Below are positions 16,517 to 25,682 of a DNA stretch of 54,115 bases, piece after piece. The notes below the pieces were generated by a model. The model was not told the DNA's origin. It was given only the letters and a program-made list of their open reading frames with translations, and ran no database searches. Location of the stretch: contig JABHTJ010000005.1 of the NCBI GenBank assembly GCA_018697295.1, positions 1-54,115 on the forward strand, written 5' to 3'. Positions within the stretch are counted from its first letter, which is position 1. Every line of letters begins with the position of its first letter. The DNA is from an archaeon (GTDB lineage: Archaea; Nanobdellota; Nanobdellia; Pacearchaeales; GW2011-AR1). A program made the translations under genes and the position numbers.

Positions 16517-17181
16517 TTTATTTTGTATTCGAATACTTTATCATATGGAATGAACCAAGAGGTGGTTTCTTTAATGTTTGCTTTTTCCATAATTTTTCTA
16601 AATAATCTAATCGAATTTCCATGGGCAGAAATTGCAACATTTACTTGATTTTTTTTCATGAATTTTTTTAAATCTTTGATGAATTTTTTTACTCTAACTT
16701 CTACGTCTGCAAATGATTCTCCGCCTGGTGCAGCTACCTTCCATCCACGGTGAATTGCTTTATACTCTTCTTTTCCCAAAAACTTCTCGACTTTTCTTCT
16801 TAACTTTGGTTCTAAATTTTCAATCGCATCTCCATGAACTCTTAAGTCATACCCTTGTTCTCCGATTCTTTTTACGAATTGATCGTGGGTTGAGCCTTGT
16901 AACTCCCCATAACTTCTTTCAATCATTCTGTCATCCTCAAGGATTAATTTTACTTCAGGATGAGTGTCTAAAACCGGTTTTAGAGTATCTTTAGATCTAG
17001 AGAGGTGAGTGCGAATTGCAACTTCAAACTTTTTATTTTTTAATTTTTTTGCAATTGTTTTTGCATGCCTTCTTCCTTTCGCAGTTAATTTTGCCTCGCT
17101 TTGCCCCGTAAACCTTCCGTCGCGATTAAATGTCGTTTGGCCGTGCCTAAATAAATAAACTCTTAATTCCCTCTTTTTCAT
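16513..17181 (-). CDS. Histidine phosphatase / phosphoglycerate mutase-like enzyme
   Basis: 222 residues. The catalytic motif is LFRHGQTTFN near residue 10, followed by GRFTGQSEAKLTAKG. Further conserved parts are HLSRSKDTL, the acid donor region RMIERSYGELQG, PGGESFADVEVR and the second His in SAHGNSIR. The R-F-T-G-Q-x-E layout and the length suit cofactor-dependent phosphoglycerate mutase (GpmA type) as well as related broad phosphatases. It would act in the cytoplasm, perhaps in glycolysis. It leads a two-gene operon with the membrane regulator. Confidence 0.85.
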   Translation of the reverse strand: MKKRELRVYLFRHGQTTFNRDGRFTGQSEAKLTAKGRRHAKTIAKKLKNKKFEVAIRTHLSRSKDTLKPVLDTHPEVKLILEDDRMIERSYGELQGSTHDQFVKRIGEQGYDLRVHGDAIENLEPKLRRKVEKFLGKEEYKAIHRGWKVAAPGGESFADVEVRVKKFIKDLKKFMKKNQVNVAISAHGNSIRLFRKIMEKANIKETTSWFIPYDKVFEYKIK

Positions 17182-17241
17182 ATTATACTAGAGATTCATT
17201 GCTATAAAAACATTTTTATAAGAATTCTTCTTAGATATTAT

Positions 17242-17529
17242 ATGATTATGATTTACGTTATTATGGGAATTTTGGTTGTTGCGGGATTAATTTTTATTCA
17301 ATTTGAACACCATACGAAAAAACTCAAAGTTATGGTTGGGCTAGCTGTCGTGTTGCTTGTTTTTTTCTCGGTGATGGGATTTTATAACTCTGGTCAGTCG
17401 GATTTCTCGTCGATAAAAAGTTCCTTAGATACTGTATTCTTTTTTGCTGGTTGGATGTGGCAATCATCTTTAGAAATCTGGGATGCTGGCGTTGATTTTA
17501 CTGGACGAGTTATTGGGATTGTTAGTTAG
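17242..17529 (+). CDS. Small membrane protein, 95 residues
   Basis: Two transmembrane helices (about 3-20 and 31-48), the first followed by a charged EHHTKKLK loop, then an amphipathic C-terminal half rich in aromatic residues (FFFAGWMWQSS, IWDAGVDFTGR). No family recognised. A second ATG at 17248 could be used. A TTTTTATAAG element near 17212-17222 lies about 25 bases upstream. The gene ends before a stretch holding the tRNA-Thr gene on the other strand. Confidence 0.55.
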   Translation: MIMIYVIMGILVVAGLIFIQFEHHTKKLKVMVGLAVVLLVFFSVMGFYNSGQSDFSSIKSSLDTVFFFAGWMWQSSLEIWDAGVDFTGRVIGIVS

Positions 17530-17534
17530 TTATT

Positions 17535-17655
17535 TGGAAAGCCACAGGCAGGATTCTTCTCACAATTTGCACTTCAGAAATAAATCGCTTCAAAGACTTC
17601 TTCGGAGCGAATTGTTCGCCCGCGACTGTCACGTGTTTGATTAATCTGTGGAAAA
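17535..17655 (-). other. Structured non-coding stretch with a degenerate copy of the tRNA-Thr 3' end
   Basis: No gene found. Bases 17541-17556 match the tRNA-Thr 3' end (17657-17672) at 14 of 16 positions, and the adjoining TGGAAA is also shared. In minus-strand RNA the stretch can fold: CCACAG just after the tRNA can pair with CTGTGG at the far end. Inside, a TCGCT/AGCGA stem enclosing CGAAG/CTTTG forms a ten-pair hairpin with one mismatch. It may be a small RNA, a tRNA trailer or a relic of tRNA-targeted integration. Confidence 0.35.
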
Positions 17656-17728
17656 AGCCACAGACGGGATTCAAACCCGTGACCTCGTCATTACCAATGA
17701 CGCACTCTGTCAACTGAGCTACTGCGGC
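17656..17728 (-). tRNA. tRNA-Thr (GGT)
   Basis: 73-base cloverleaf read on the minus strand. Acceptor GCCGCAG pairs with CTGTGGC (one G-U). The anticodon stem CGTCA/TGACG holds the loop TTGGTAA, giving anticodon GGT for Thr codons ACC/ACU. The T arm ACGGG-TTTGAAT-CCCGT is complete and the discriminator base is U, usual for archaeal tRNA-Thr. CCA is not encoded and there is no intron. Confidence 0.95.
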
Positions 17729-17780
17729 TTGTTAATGTTGATTACCTTAAATTTATAAATGGTTCTATGGTTAGCTCTTG

Positions 17781-18263
17781 ATGGAACTTGATAGCGAGAT
17801 TACTTTTGGAGAGGAATATGAAGAATTGCGGGAAAAGTATAGTTTGCCCGAATTCGATAAATTAGCAGAAGATTTTGATATTGAGAAAGTTTCTGAAAAA
17901 GAATCTACATTTATTCTTCGAGAGATTCGGCGCATGATTCATGAGAAATTGTCTGCTTATTTGAGTCTTTTTGAAATGTTAGTTAATCCTAGTGCGCCCC
18001 CAATGTTTATGTTTGGAGTGATTAAGAAGATGAATGGAGACCATAAGGAACTGATTAAGAAGGTTTATGAAAATCTTGTCAAACTCCAAATTAGCATTAT
18101 GAAACTTGATACAGTTTATTCAGAGAAGAGTGAAGCAGAGTTTATTATTCGTTCATTTAGTGAATGGCAAGATATGAAAGTCAAGATTCATGATTTGATT
18201 GATTCATTTGAGCAGAATGTTGAGAAAAATGATAGCTTGAAGAAGACTAGTTATTTTGGTTAA
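17781..18263 (+). CDS. Hypothetical helical protein, 160 residues
   Basis: No family recognised. Starts at ATG 17781 (an in-frame TTG precedes it); a TTTATAAAT element near 17750-17758 lies about 27 bases upstream. Almost entirely helical and acidic, with a helix carrying FILREIRRMIHEKLSAYLSLFEMLV (in two halves around residues 48-72), a short NPSAPPMFMFG loop, and two further helices. No signal peptide or membrane segment. It converges on pheT, stops overlapping by four bases. Likely a DPANN-conserved cytoplasmic protein of unknown role. Confidence 0.6.
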   Translation: MELDSEITFGEEYEELREKYSLPEFDKLAEDFDIEKVSEKESTFILREIRRMIHEKLSAYLSLFEMLVNPSAPPMFMFGVIKKMNGDHKELIKKVYENLVKLQISIMKLDTVYSEKSEAEFIIRSFSEWQDMKVKIHDLIDSFEQNVEKNDSLKKTSYFG

Positions 18264-19912
18264 GCTAGGAAATCTAAATCAATTTCCATTGCTACAATTG
18301 GCATTTTTATTTTCCAGTTTTTGATTACTCTTGGAGCGATTTCTCCGATGAATCCGATTCTTCTTTCATTGACGATTATTGCTGCGACCCTTCCAGGAAT
18401 GTAATTGTGATTTTCCATAACTTCTAAATCGTATTTGATATTGAGCATTTTGAATAGATAATCAAGAACTTGTTTTAGGTCAGTAAATGTTATTGATTCA
18501 TCAATTAATGCGATGCTTAGATTTTCTGTTTCTTTGATTGGAACATCTCCCAAGGCATATTCATCTTTTTTGAAGACCGTTCCCATTTCGAAAATCTTTT
18601 GTGGATATGCTGCGTCAGAGTTTTCTGAGATTATTTGTAATGCGTTTGTGAGAAGGTCTATTCGAAGGACTTCATGTTTTGTTTTAGAATCTAGGACTTC
18701 TAAGAAGTCGGTAAAATCATAATGCATTTTTTTGATATCTTTTTTTGTGCTTAAATGAAAGGAGGACGTTTCTAATAATCCTAATCCGGATAAAATTTCT
18801 GCAATTTTTTGTTTTGTTTTTTCGAAAGGTTGTTCATATGCAATTGTTGAAATTTTTGGAAGAATTGGTTCGAAGTTTTCATACCCATAAGCAATCGCGA
18901 TTTCTTCTGCTAAATCTATCCAATGAAGAATATCTGTTCTGTATGCGGGAATTAATGCTACTGCTCCCGATTTATTTTTTTCAAAACCGATCCCCATTCT
19001 TGCCAAGAATTTTTTAACATTTGATTCTGTTAATTGGATTCCCAAAGTCTTTTCTATGTCTTCAATTTTAAACTTTAATTCTTCAGATTGCATTTGAGGC
19101 GTTTGTAAATTCTTTTCTGATTTATCGATTATATTCATTGCATAAATTTTCGAGCCCATCTCGCTAATTGTTGCAACAATAATTGCAAGACATTTTTGTA
19201 CATAGTGCAAATTTGAACCAGAACATTCGATAAATACTTCTTTTGTTTCATTCGTTACTCTCCCAGTTTTTTCAGAGTTGATTATTGGTGGCATACTTAA
19301 AATTTCGTCGTTTGCGTCGATAAAAATCGGATATTTTTCAAAATCTTTTAAAAGACCCCCATAAACTTTGCCCGTTGGATGATTTTTTAAAATGTGTTTT
19401 GCACTCATCTCCTTTTTTTCTTCAAGAGGTATGAATTTAATTTCTTCAGGTATTTTCGCGGTATACCTAATTGGAAGTTTTATTTTATCTAATGGATAAA
19501 TTCCAATTGCAACCTTTTTTCTTTTTCTTCCAATAGAGCTATGAAGTTTTTCTTGTAAATCAATTAAATCTTCTATTTTTTCTCCAGTTAATTTTAATCC
19601 TTTCACGATTGTGCAAACAGTATATGGCCTGATATTTTTTACTGATTTTTCTATAGTCACCTCGTAATCTTTTTCAGGTTTATTGATTTTAAATTGAGCT
19701 ACTTTTGATTTTTCTCTGAATTGATTTACTGCTCGTGCGAAATTTTGAAGCGACAATAAATCTGGCCTATTTGGAAATACCTCTACAGATAGAGTTTTGT
19801 CATTTACTTCTTCGATAGGAGTTCCCATCTGAGTAATTTTATCTTCTAATTCAGGAGTTATCTTTCCTATTTTCTTTTCAAGTTCAGTTTTGTTAAGCGT
19901 TAGTATTGTCAT
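18260..19912 (-). CDS. pheT: Phenylalanyl-tRNA synthetase beta subunit
   Basis: 550 residues, the archaeal/eukaryotic type length (bacterial PheT is about 790 and carries extra EMAP and anticodon domains). Visible parts: the N-terminal DKTLSVEVFPNRPDLLS segment (B1), the B3/B4 editing-type core with VFIECSGSNLHYVQKCLA, and the B5 region near EDIEKTLGIQLTESNVKKFL. A catalytic-like class II fold follows (DILHWIDLAEEIAIAYGY, then FEMGTVFKK and AEIDLDF-like end). It partners PheS to charge tRNA-Phe. Its ATG directly follows the pheS stop codon, so the two are translated from one mRNA. Confidence 0.95.
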   Translation of the reverse strand: MTILTLNKTELEKKIGKITPELEDKITQMGTPIEEVNDKTLSVEVFPNRPDLLSLQNFARAVNQFREKSKVAQFKINKPEKDYEVTIEKSVKNIRPYTVCTIVKGLKLTGEKIEDLIDLQEKLHSSIGRKRKKVAIGIYPLDKIKLPIRYTAKIPEEIKFIPLEEKKEMSAKHILKNHPTGKVYGGLLKDFEKYPIFIDANDEILSMPPIINSEKTGRVTNETKEVFIECSGSNLHYVQKCLAIIVATISEMGSKIYAMNIIDKSEKNLQTPQMQSEELKFKIEDIEKTLGIQLTESNVKKFLARMGIGFEKNKSGAVALIPAYRTDILHWIDLAEEIAIAYGYENFEPILPKISTIAYEQPFEKTKQKIAEILSGLGLLETSSFHLSTKKDIKKMHYDFTDFLEVLDSKTKHEVLRIDLLTNALQIISENSDAAYPQKIFEMGTVFKKDEYALGDVPIKETENLSIALIDESITFTDLKQVLDYLFKMLNIKYDLEVMENHNYIPGRVAAIIVNERRIGFIGEIAPRVIKNWKIKMPIVAMEIDLDFLA

Positions 19913-21451
19913 TTATTTTCTCCAGAATTTGGTTTCCCGTAATTTATTTATGTCGTTTTTATATAATTCTCTAAGGTCCGTTATTTTATAAAAGTCGGTG
20001 ATGATTCTGTCGAATCCTTGGCCCCATGCTAGAACTGGAATGTGTTTTCCGAATATTGGAATGGTTACCTCTGGTCGAAACATTCCTGCACCCCCGAGTT
20101 CGAGCCATTTTTTATGTACTGGATGGAATACGTCGATTTCCAAACTTGGTTCTGTATATGCAAAATATGCTGGCCTAATCCTAATTTTTTCATACCCCAT
20201 TTTTTTGTAAAATTCTTTTAAGTAACCTAGCAGTTGCCTGAAATTTGCATTTTCATCGATGACAATTCCCTCAGTTTGATTAAATTCAAACCCGTGAGAC
20301 CAGTCAACAGTTTCATTTCTAAAACATTTTCCTAATGCGAAATATTTTGCCGGAAATTCATTTGTTTCCTTAATTTTTTGTAGTGTTCTCATCGAAAGAG
20401 AAGTTGTGTGAGTCCTTAGTAATACTTTTTTTGCATCTTCCTCGTCCCATTCGTATTGCCAACCCTTGCTCCCGTCAAGACCTCCTTCATGAGCTTTTCT
20501 AATTTGAGAAACTACACATTCATTTTTCTTTTTTCCCTTCAGAGGAATTTTTCCAGTAACTCCTTTGATAAAAAATGTATCTTGCATTTCCCTTACTGGA
20601 TGGTCTTGCGCAGTAAATAATGAATCAAACACCCAAAAACCCGTTTCTACTTTTGGCCCATCCATTTCCTTAAACCCCATCTCTAACCAAATACTTTTTG
20701 CATACTCCTTAGATTGATTTACAAAATGTTTTTTCCCCCCATGAATTCTTGGAACTGGACTTGTCACATCATAACGCCTAAATCTTTTAGATTTCCAACC
20801 ATTTTGTTTTAATAATTTTGGAGTTAACTGTTCTATCAAATCAATTGAAAAATCTTGTGAAGCGATTTTCTTTCCATTTTCTGAAAGCCTTATCTTTATT
20901 TGATTAATCTCTTTTACCTCAATAATTTCTTTTCTTGCTTGTAAATTTTTGAATGCTTGTAAATCGTCACCTTCTAGAGAATCTTTTTCAAGAGGTAATT
21001 TCTCAAGAAATAATTCTTCAATCATTTTTTTAGAAATGTCTTTTGAACCCTTATCAAGATATAATTTTCCCTCGTTAATTTGGATAAGATCTTTTTTTCT
21101 TAAAGTACCTAAGGCGATTTTTGATTCGTTTTGATTTAAGTTGCATGCCTTTTTTATTTCCCCAATAGGTAGAAATTCTCTTTTACTCAAGGTGTTTAGG
21201 AGGATTCTTTCTGGAAGATCTTTTTTTAAATAATTAATTCCTAGGATCCCCAAATCAATATTGTGCTCTTTATTGATATTTTTTTCAATAAGAGCCTTAT
21301 TTTCTAAGAATGTTACCCCTCTCAGAATACTTGTTTTATCTAACTCACTTTCTTTTGAGATTTCATCTAATTCTTTATAATCCTGGCTAAGGACTTCAAG
21401 AACCTTTTTTTCAATAGGAGATAATGATTCTATAATCTCTTTTTCATCCAT
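19913..21451 (-). CDS. pheS: Phenylalanyl-tRNA synthetase alpha subunit
   Basis: 512 residues, archaeal/eukaryotic type. The N-terminal 200 residues hold tandem winged-helix-like domains (starting LSPIEKKVLEVLSQ) that bind tRNA. The catalytic class II core shows HFVNQSKEYAKSIWLEMGF (motif 1 region), the TARDHP-like substrate loop written here TAQDHPVREMQDTF, and LRTHTTSLSMRTL. FRNETVDWSHGFEFNQTEGI is motif 2, and GGAGMFRPEV with AWGQGFDRI is motif 3. PheS carries the Phe-AMP active site. It is followed without a gap by pheT. Confidence 0.97.
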   Translation of the reverse strand: MDEKEIIESLSPIEKKVLEVLSQDYKELDEISKESELDKTSILRGVTFLENKALIEKNINKEHNIDLGILGINYLKKDLPERILLNTLSKREFLPIGEIKKACNLNQNESKIALGTLRKKDLIQINEGKLYLDKGSKDISKKMIEELFLEKLPLEKDSLEGDDLQAFKNLQARKEIIEVKEINQIKIRLSENGKKIASQDFSIDLIEQLTPKLLKQNGWKSKRFRRYDVTSPVPRIHGGKKHFVNQSKEYAKSIWLEMGFKEMDGPKVETGFWVFDSLFTAQDHPVREMQDTFFIKGVTGKIPLKGKKKNECVVSQIRKAHEGGLDGSKGWQYEWDEEDAKKVLLRTHTTSLSMRTLQKIKETNEFPAKYFALGKCFRNETVDWSHGFEFNQTEGIVIDENANFRQLLGYLKEFYKKMGYEKIRIRPAYFAYTEPSLEIDVFHPVHKKWLELGGAGMFRPEVTIPIFGKHIPVLAWGQGFDRIITDFYKITDLRELYKNDINKLRETKFWRK

Positions 21452-21505
21452 ATTTTCAAATATGAATAAGAGTTTTTAAGGTTTAGTAAAGGGCGTTGAA
21501 TTAAG

Positions 21506-23248
21506 CTAATAGAAAGTCTTATGGACTTCTTTTAGATTTTTTAGATGCATTTTCTTGTATTTTTTTACTGAAGGTCCATGTGAAGTAATTACCTTCGATA
21601 ATTCTTCTCCAGCTAAAATTTTTGGAGTGATTACATAATCTGCACCTTTTTTATATAATTTTAGAGTCTCACTTATTCTTGAACCGGTTACAATAACTCG
21701 TGCTTTCGGATTTTGTTCTTTTATTACTTTCAAAATATATGCATTTTCCCTATAATTTGGAATTGTAGAAATAACGGTTTTAAGATTTTTTATTGAAATT
21801 TTTGAAAATAAATCTGGGCTAGTTATATCCCCATAAAGACAGGGAATTTTTTTATCAATCAAGTGTTTTATTATTTCCGGATTATAATCTATAACAAGTA
21901 ATTTTTCCCGATTTTTTAATAATCTTTTTAGAAATACTCCTCCGACCCGATGGGAACCGATAAGTAAAGTTTCTTCTTTTCCAGTTGCATCATACTGGAG
22001 GATTTCATGAGTTGGTAAGAATTTGAATAATGAAAGGGGATATCTAAATAATTTGTGTGCTTTTTCTTTGTATTCAATAAAATAAGGAGTTATTGACATA
22101 GAAATTATTGTTGCGAGAATTACTGTCGAGAAAATTGACATGTCGAGTACGCCAAGAGTTACGCCAAGCATTCCGATTATTAGAGAGAACTCTGAGAGTT
22201 GTGCAAGAGAGGCTGCAGTTTCAAAACTTGTTTTTTGCCTATATCCCGTGACCCTTAGAAGAATAAAAGTGATTGTAGGTTTTAATATGAATGCTCCGAT
22301 TAATAGTGCACCGAAAAGAAGTAAACGTTCTCCAACTCCTGCAAAGATAATTTGCATTCCGAGTGCAACGAAAAATAAAATCGCGAAGAAATCTCTTAAT
22401 GGCGAAATTCTTGATTCTAACTCTACCTTAAATGGAGAGTTCGCGAGTGAAACACCTGCTATGAATGCTCCAATTACAATTGAAATTTCCGATACGAATG
22501 CTAAAATAATGAATAGGAATAGTACTCCTAGAGAAGTCAAGAATAATAGTTCTGTCGAACGTGCCGCAAATCTAAATATTCTATCAAGGACAAATTTTTG
22601 CAAAATCATTGCTATCGCTAAAATTGCTAATAGTTTTGAAAATGCGATTGCTAGAGGTGCTAGAGCAAATCCTCCGGTCGTAAATACTACAATTGCAATA
22701 ATTGCAATCAAATCTTGGAAAAGTAAAATTCCTAAAACTAATCTTCCATGAAGTGTTACAATCTCTCCGGAATCTGCTAAGAGTTTAATGTCGACCATTG
22801 TAGAGCCGAATGCAAGGATTACTCCGATATAGGCTGCCTGAAGAGCCGTTAAATCCAGGAAACCTTTTAGTGCAAATGCGATTCCAAAAATTATTACCAT
22901 TTGTAAAATCGCGATAAGAGCTATTTTTTTTATGTTCGCTTCCCTAATTTTTCTAAATGAAATTTCTAGTCCTGCCGTGAAAAGCAAAAACGCGATTCCA
23001 ATTTCTGAGAATGCCTGGATTAATTCTACGTTTTTGACGAATCCCAATACTAAAGGTCCTATGATAAGTCCGGCTAATACATATGCTGGAATAAGTGGTT
23101 GTCGAAGAGCTTTTGCCACAAAAGCTAGAATCATAGAAATTATTACAATAATTGCTAAATCAAAAATTATTATTTCACTTGGATGAAGATGAGTAATCCT
23201 AGTTCCTAAACTTGCTATCGCATTTATTATAAAATTTTGAATTACCAT
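21506..23248 (-). CDS. CPA2-family cation:proton antiporter with TrkA-N domain
   Basis: 580 residues. The N-terminal 390 residues hold about 12 transmembrane helices of the Na+/H+ exchanger fold (starting IIIFDLAIIVIISMILAFVA). Family hallmarks are LIPAYVLAGLIIGP, FLLFTAGLEISF and FGSTMVDIKLLADSGE. From about residue 430 a Rossmann-type TrkA-N (RCK) nucleotide-binding domain follows (LLIGSHRVGGVFLKRLL, VIDYNPE, PCLYGDITSPDL, ARVIVTGS). This arrangement matches KefB/KefC-like K+ or Na+/H+ antiporters gated by nucleotide. It acts in the cell membrane in ion and pH control. The usual G-x-G-x-x-G reads GSHRVGG, so the ligand is uncertain. Confidence 0.93.
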   Translation of the reverse strand: MVIQNFIINAIASLGTRITHLHPSEIIIFDLAIIVIISMILAFVAKALRQPLIPAYVLAGLIIGPLVLGFVKNVELIQAFSEIGIAFLLFTAGLEISFRKIREANIKKIALIAILQMVIIFGIAFALKGFLDLTALQAAYIGVILAFGSTMVDIKLLADSGEIVTLHGRLVLGILLFQDLIAIIAIVVFTTGGFALAPLAIAFSKLLAILAIAMILQKFVLDRIFRFAARSTELLFLTSLGVLFLFIILAFVSEISIVIGAFIAGVSLANSPFKVELESRISPLRDFFAILFFVALGMQIIFAGVGERLLLFGALLIGAFILKPTITFILLRVTGYRQKTSFETAASLAQLSEFSLIIGMLGVTLGVLDMSIFSTVILATIISMSITPYFIEYKEKAHKLFRYPLSLFKFLPTHEILQYDATGKEETLLIGSHRVGGVFLKRLLKNREKLLVIDYNPEIIKHLIDKKIPCLYGDITSPDLFSKISIKNLKTVISTIPNYRENAYILKVIKEQNPKARVIVTGSRISETLKLYKKGADYVITPKILAGEELSKVITSHGPSVKKYKKMHLKNLKEVHKTFY

Positions 23249-23276
23249 CTTTTAGATTATATGGTGAATTCTCTTT

Positions 23277-23867
23277 TTAAAATTTTGTAGAAGAGACTAT
23301 ATCGCTAGTATGCATCCCAAGACTTGAGAGAAATGATTTTCTTGATTTTTCATCTACTTTTTCTTTTTTATCCTCGGCAAAACTTGCAATTTTTATTTGA
23401 GTGTTCGTTTTCTTGCAAATTTTTATATTCTGCATAATTTTTGCGAGAGTATTTGCTTTTTCTTTTGGAGAGAATGTCGAGATTTTTGATGTGTCGATGA
23501 CTATTTGAATATTTTTTTGTTTTGCAATTTTTGCAACAACATGATTAAGGCCAGAGTCTCTTTGTTTTAACGTATCTCTTAAAGTATTGTTTTCTGGAGA
23601 GACTAAATAATTAATTTTTAGTGTTTCGATTGCTCGTCGATTAAATGCATCTCCATTTCCCTCAACTGCAATTAATTTTTTGTTTTTGGAAGGATTATTT
23701 TTTTGCAAACTTTCTAAACTTGCAATAATTTTTCTTGCTTCAGATTCTGTTGCTTTTTCTCCGATTAGATAACCATCACAGTTATCATTTGAGCTTAGAT
23801 CTGTTTTCTTCGATATTTTTTTGAAATAAAGAGAATTTTTTGTTTTGAAAAAATTTATATCTTCCAT
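23277..23867 (-). CDS. rnp3: Ribonuclease P protein component 3 (Rpp30)
   Basis: 196 residues. The fold is a degenerate TIM barrel. The segment RDSGLNHVVAKIAKQKNIQIVIDTS (quoted in part: GLNHVVAKIAKQ) near residue 105 and the following IMQNIKICKKTNTQIKIASFA match the signature of archaeal RNase P p30. Together with the RNA and other proteins it trims the 5' leader of pre-tRNAs. The N-terminal 60 residues are less conserved. It follows the UMP kinase gene on the same strand with about 30 bases between, in the direction of transcription. Confidence 0.85.
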   Translation of the reverse strand: MEDINFFKTKNSLYFKKISKKTDLSSNDNCDGYLIGEKATESEARKIIASLESLQKNNPSKNKKLIAVEGNGDAFNRRAIETLKINYLVSPENNTLRDTLKQRDSGLNHVVAKIAKQKNIQIVIDTSKISTFSPKEKANTLAKIMQNIKICKKTNTQIKIASFAEDKKEKVDEKSRKSFLSSLGMHTSDIVSSTKF

Positions 23868-23897
23868 GAAGGAGTATTGGAAATAGAGTTTTTAGAT

Positions 23898-24590
23898 TTA
23901 ACCTTGGATGATGGTTCCTTTGAACTTTCGACCTTTCAAAATATTGTCTATTGCTGTGAGTGAACCTACTATGTATGTTGGAATTTTCTTTTTTTGAATT
24001 GTTTTTGCCGCAGTTTGATCGAGTACGAAATGTTGTCCTGCAGTGAATTTTATTTTTGAAGTAATTTTTTCGAATTTTTTCCAGGTAATTTTTGGAATGT
24101 GTTTTGCCTTAGGATTTTTCTGCGGATTAGTTGCATAGAGCCCATTTACATTTGTTAAATTGATAAATGGAGCCTTTAGATATGTCGAGATTAAACTTGC
24201 CGTCCCATCACTTGTGTTGTTTTTTCTATATCTTAATCCTCCGCAGAAAACTATTTGATTTTTTCCAAGAAGATCTTTTATTTTTTTCATATTTTTTGGA
24301 ATCTCTTCATTTGCACTTTCTCCGAAAAATCTTGCCATGAATCGTGCATGAAATCTTGTTACTGCAATTCCGGCCATTGCTTTTGCTCTTGCACTTTTAT
24401 CGAGTTTTCTAAGTGCCCCAATATATTTTCTTGCAGTTGTTCCGCCACCCGTTACGACGACGAATCTTTTTGAAGGATGTGAATCAATTAATTTTTTAAA
24501 ACGAGTTAGAAATTTTTCATCAACATTATCTGGCACAATTCGCGAACCACCAAGACTAATCACCCATATTTTTTGCACATCTTTTTTCAT
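23898..24590 (-). CDS. pyrH: UMP kinase, archaeal type
   Basis: 230 residues, amino-acid-kinase fold. VISLGGSRIVP (9-19) is the ATP-phosphate loop, VVVTGGGTTARKYIGA the UMP loop, and IVFCGGLRY plus SDGTASLISTYL the central motif. NLTNVNGLYATNPQKNPKA is the nucleotide-lid segment, and the C-terminus carries GTIIQG. It phosphorylates UMP to UDP in pyrimidine synthesis. Length suits archaeal PyrH (about 225-230). It lies just upstream of rnp3 and may share its mRNA. Confidence 0.95.
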   Translation of the reverse strand: MKKDVQKIWVISLGGSRIVPDNVDEKFLTRFKKLIDSHPSKRFVVVTGGGTTARKYIGALRKLDKSARAKAMAGIAVTRFHARFMARFFGESANEEIPKNMKKIKDLLGKNQIVFCGGLRYRKNNTSDGTASLISTYLKAPFINLTNVNGLYATNPQKNPKAKHIPKITWKKFEKITSKIKFTAGQHFVLDQTAAKTIQKKKIPTYIVGSLTAIDNILKGRKFKGTIIQG

Positions 24591-24644
24591 GATTGGAGAA
24601 ATGAAGTGAAGTATAAAAGTGTTTTGGGATTTTTGATGTTAAAG

Positions 24645-25682
24645 TTATGCTGGAATTGTTTCGTAAACGTTGCAAGAAGGATTTTGGTTTGTTTGATAGG
24701 TGAGGACTGTTGAACCCCAATGTTTTTCTGCAATGAAAGGGATGATTATATTTTGTTTAGAATGTGCATAGGTTATGATTATATCGCCATCTCGATAATC
24801 AAATTCACTTGAATATTCTATTGATGTTAAAAGTCCGAGTTCAGTTTTTGATAATTTTGCTTTTTGTTCTTCATCAAAACCGTATATAAATTCTGCATAC
24901 GTCATATTAGTTCCCCTCATGGTTTTGAATAAATAATTTTTCCAATGAAATATTTGATTACCTGTTCCTATTTCATGAAGTTGTAATTTTGCAATTTCTG
25001 AATCTAACGAAGTAACTTTTAATTCAATGCTATTAATCTCTTCTCTAAGAATACCTATTGCAATAATTTCTTCATTCGTGTTATTCCATTCTATAGAAAA
25101 TTCTATTTGGTTTTTTTGAAGATTAATTAATTTAAACCAATCTCTTAAAATTTTATTTGTTCCACCCGGATATATTGATTCAATTTCATCTAGGTGAATA
25201 TTGATTTGATTTTCTATTTCACTTACTTTTGAATTAGAACTATAACTAAGAGGAGAATAATAATCATTTACCTCTGGTGCGAATGAAATCCGGTAACATT
25301 GAAAACACATAAGATCCTCATCAAACCAATTAGAGGCATATAGCTCATATTCTCCTTTTCCATATAGGGCGTGACAACTTGCCATTGCATCCATGATTTG
25401 AATTCCTGCCCTATCATAATCTTTATAATCAATAATTTTGTGACTTGCCTGACATTTAAATGGAAATTCCTCTGCTATTTCTTTTCCCATTTCTGCTGCA
25501 AATCCGCCCCCTTTATCGATTGCTTGCTGGCGAAGAATAACACTTTGCCTGCAAACCTCATAGTTAATATCTTCTTCAATTACAAATTCCGTGAAAATAA
25601 AATATAAAGAAATTCCGAGAATAATAAGTCCTATAATTAAATTGAGCAAAAGCCCCCACTTATAATCTGCTTTCTTATTCAT
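24645..25682 (-). CDS. Membrane-anchored protein with pilin-like N-terminus
   Basis: 345 residues. Begins MNKKADYKW followed by a hydrophobic helix (about 11-29). The short basic head plus KKA/D before the helix fits a class III (type IV prepilin) signal, although G is replaced by A. Outside, a 310-residue region has Cys 43, 73 and a C-x2-C (CFQC, about 132-135), suggesting disulfides. No family recognised. It overlaps the preceding gene (25675-26190) by eight bases and forms a three-gene operon with it and 26228-27778. Confidence 0.65.
   Translation of the reverse strand: MNKKADYKWGLLLNLIIGLIILGISLYFIFTEFVIEEDINYEVCRQSVILRQQAIDKGGGFAAEMGKEIAEEFPFKCQASHKIIDYKDYDRAGIQIMDAMASCHALYGKGEYELYASNWFDEDLMCFQCYRISFAPEVNDYYSPLSYSSNSKVSEIENQINIHLDEIESIYPGGTNKILRDWFKLINLQKNQIEFSIEWNNTNEEIIAIGILREEINSIELKVTSLDSEIAKLQLHEIGTGNQIFHWKNYLFKTMRGTNMTYAEFIYGFDEEQKAKLSKTELGLLTSIEYSSEFDYRDGDIIITYAHSKQNIIIPFIAEKHWGSTVLTYQTNQNPSCNVYETIPA

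Noticed and set aside
17522-17713. Open frame of 63 residues across tRNA-Thr
   Set aside because: It reads through most of the tRNA gene and has no protein-like pattern.
22140-22751. 203-residue open frame antisense to the CPA2 antiporter gene
   Set aside because: Low-complexity Ile/Asn/Ser translation mirrored from membrane-helix codons; no start signal of its own.
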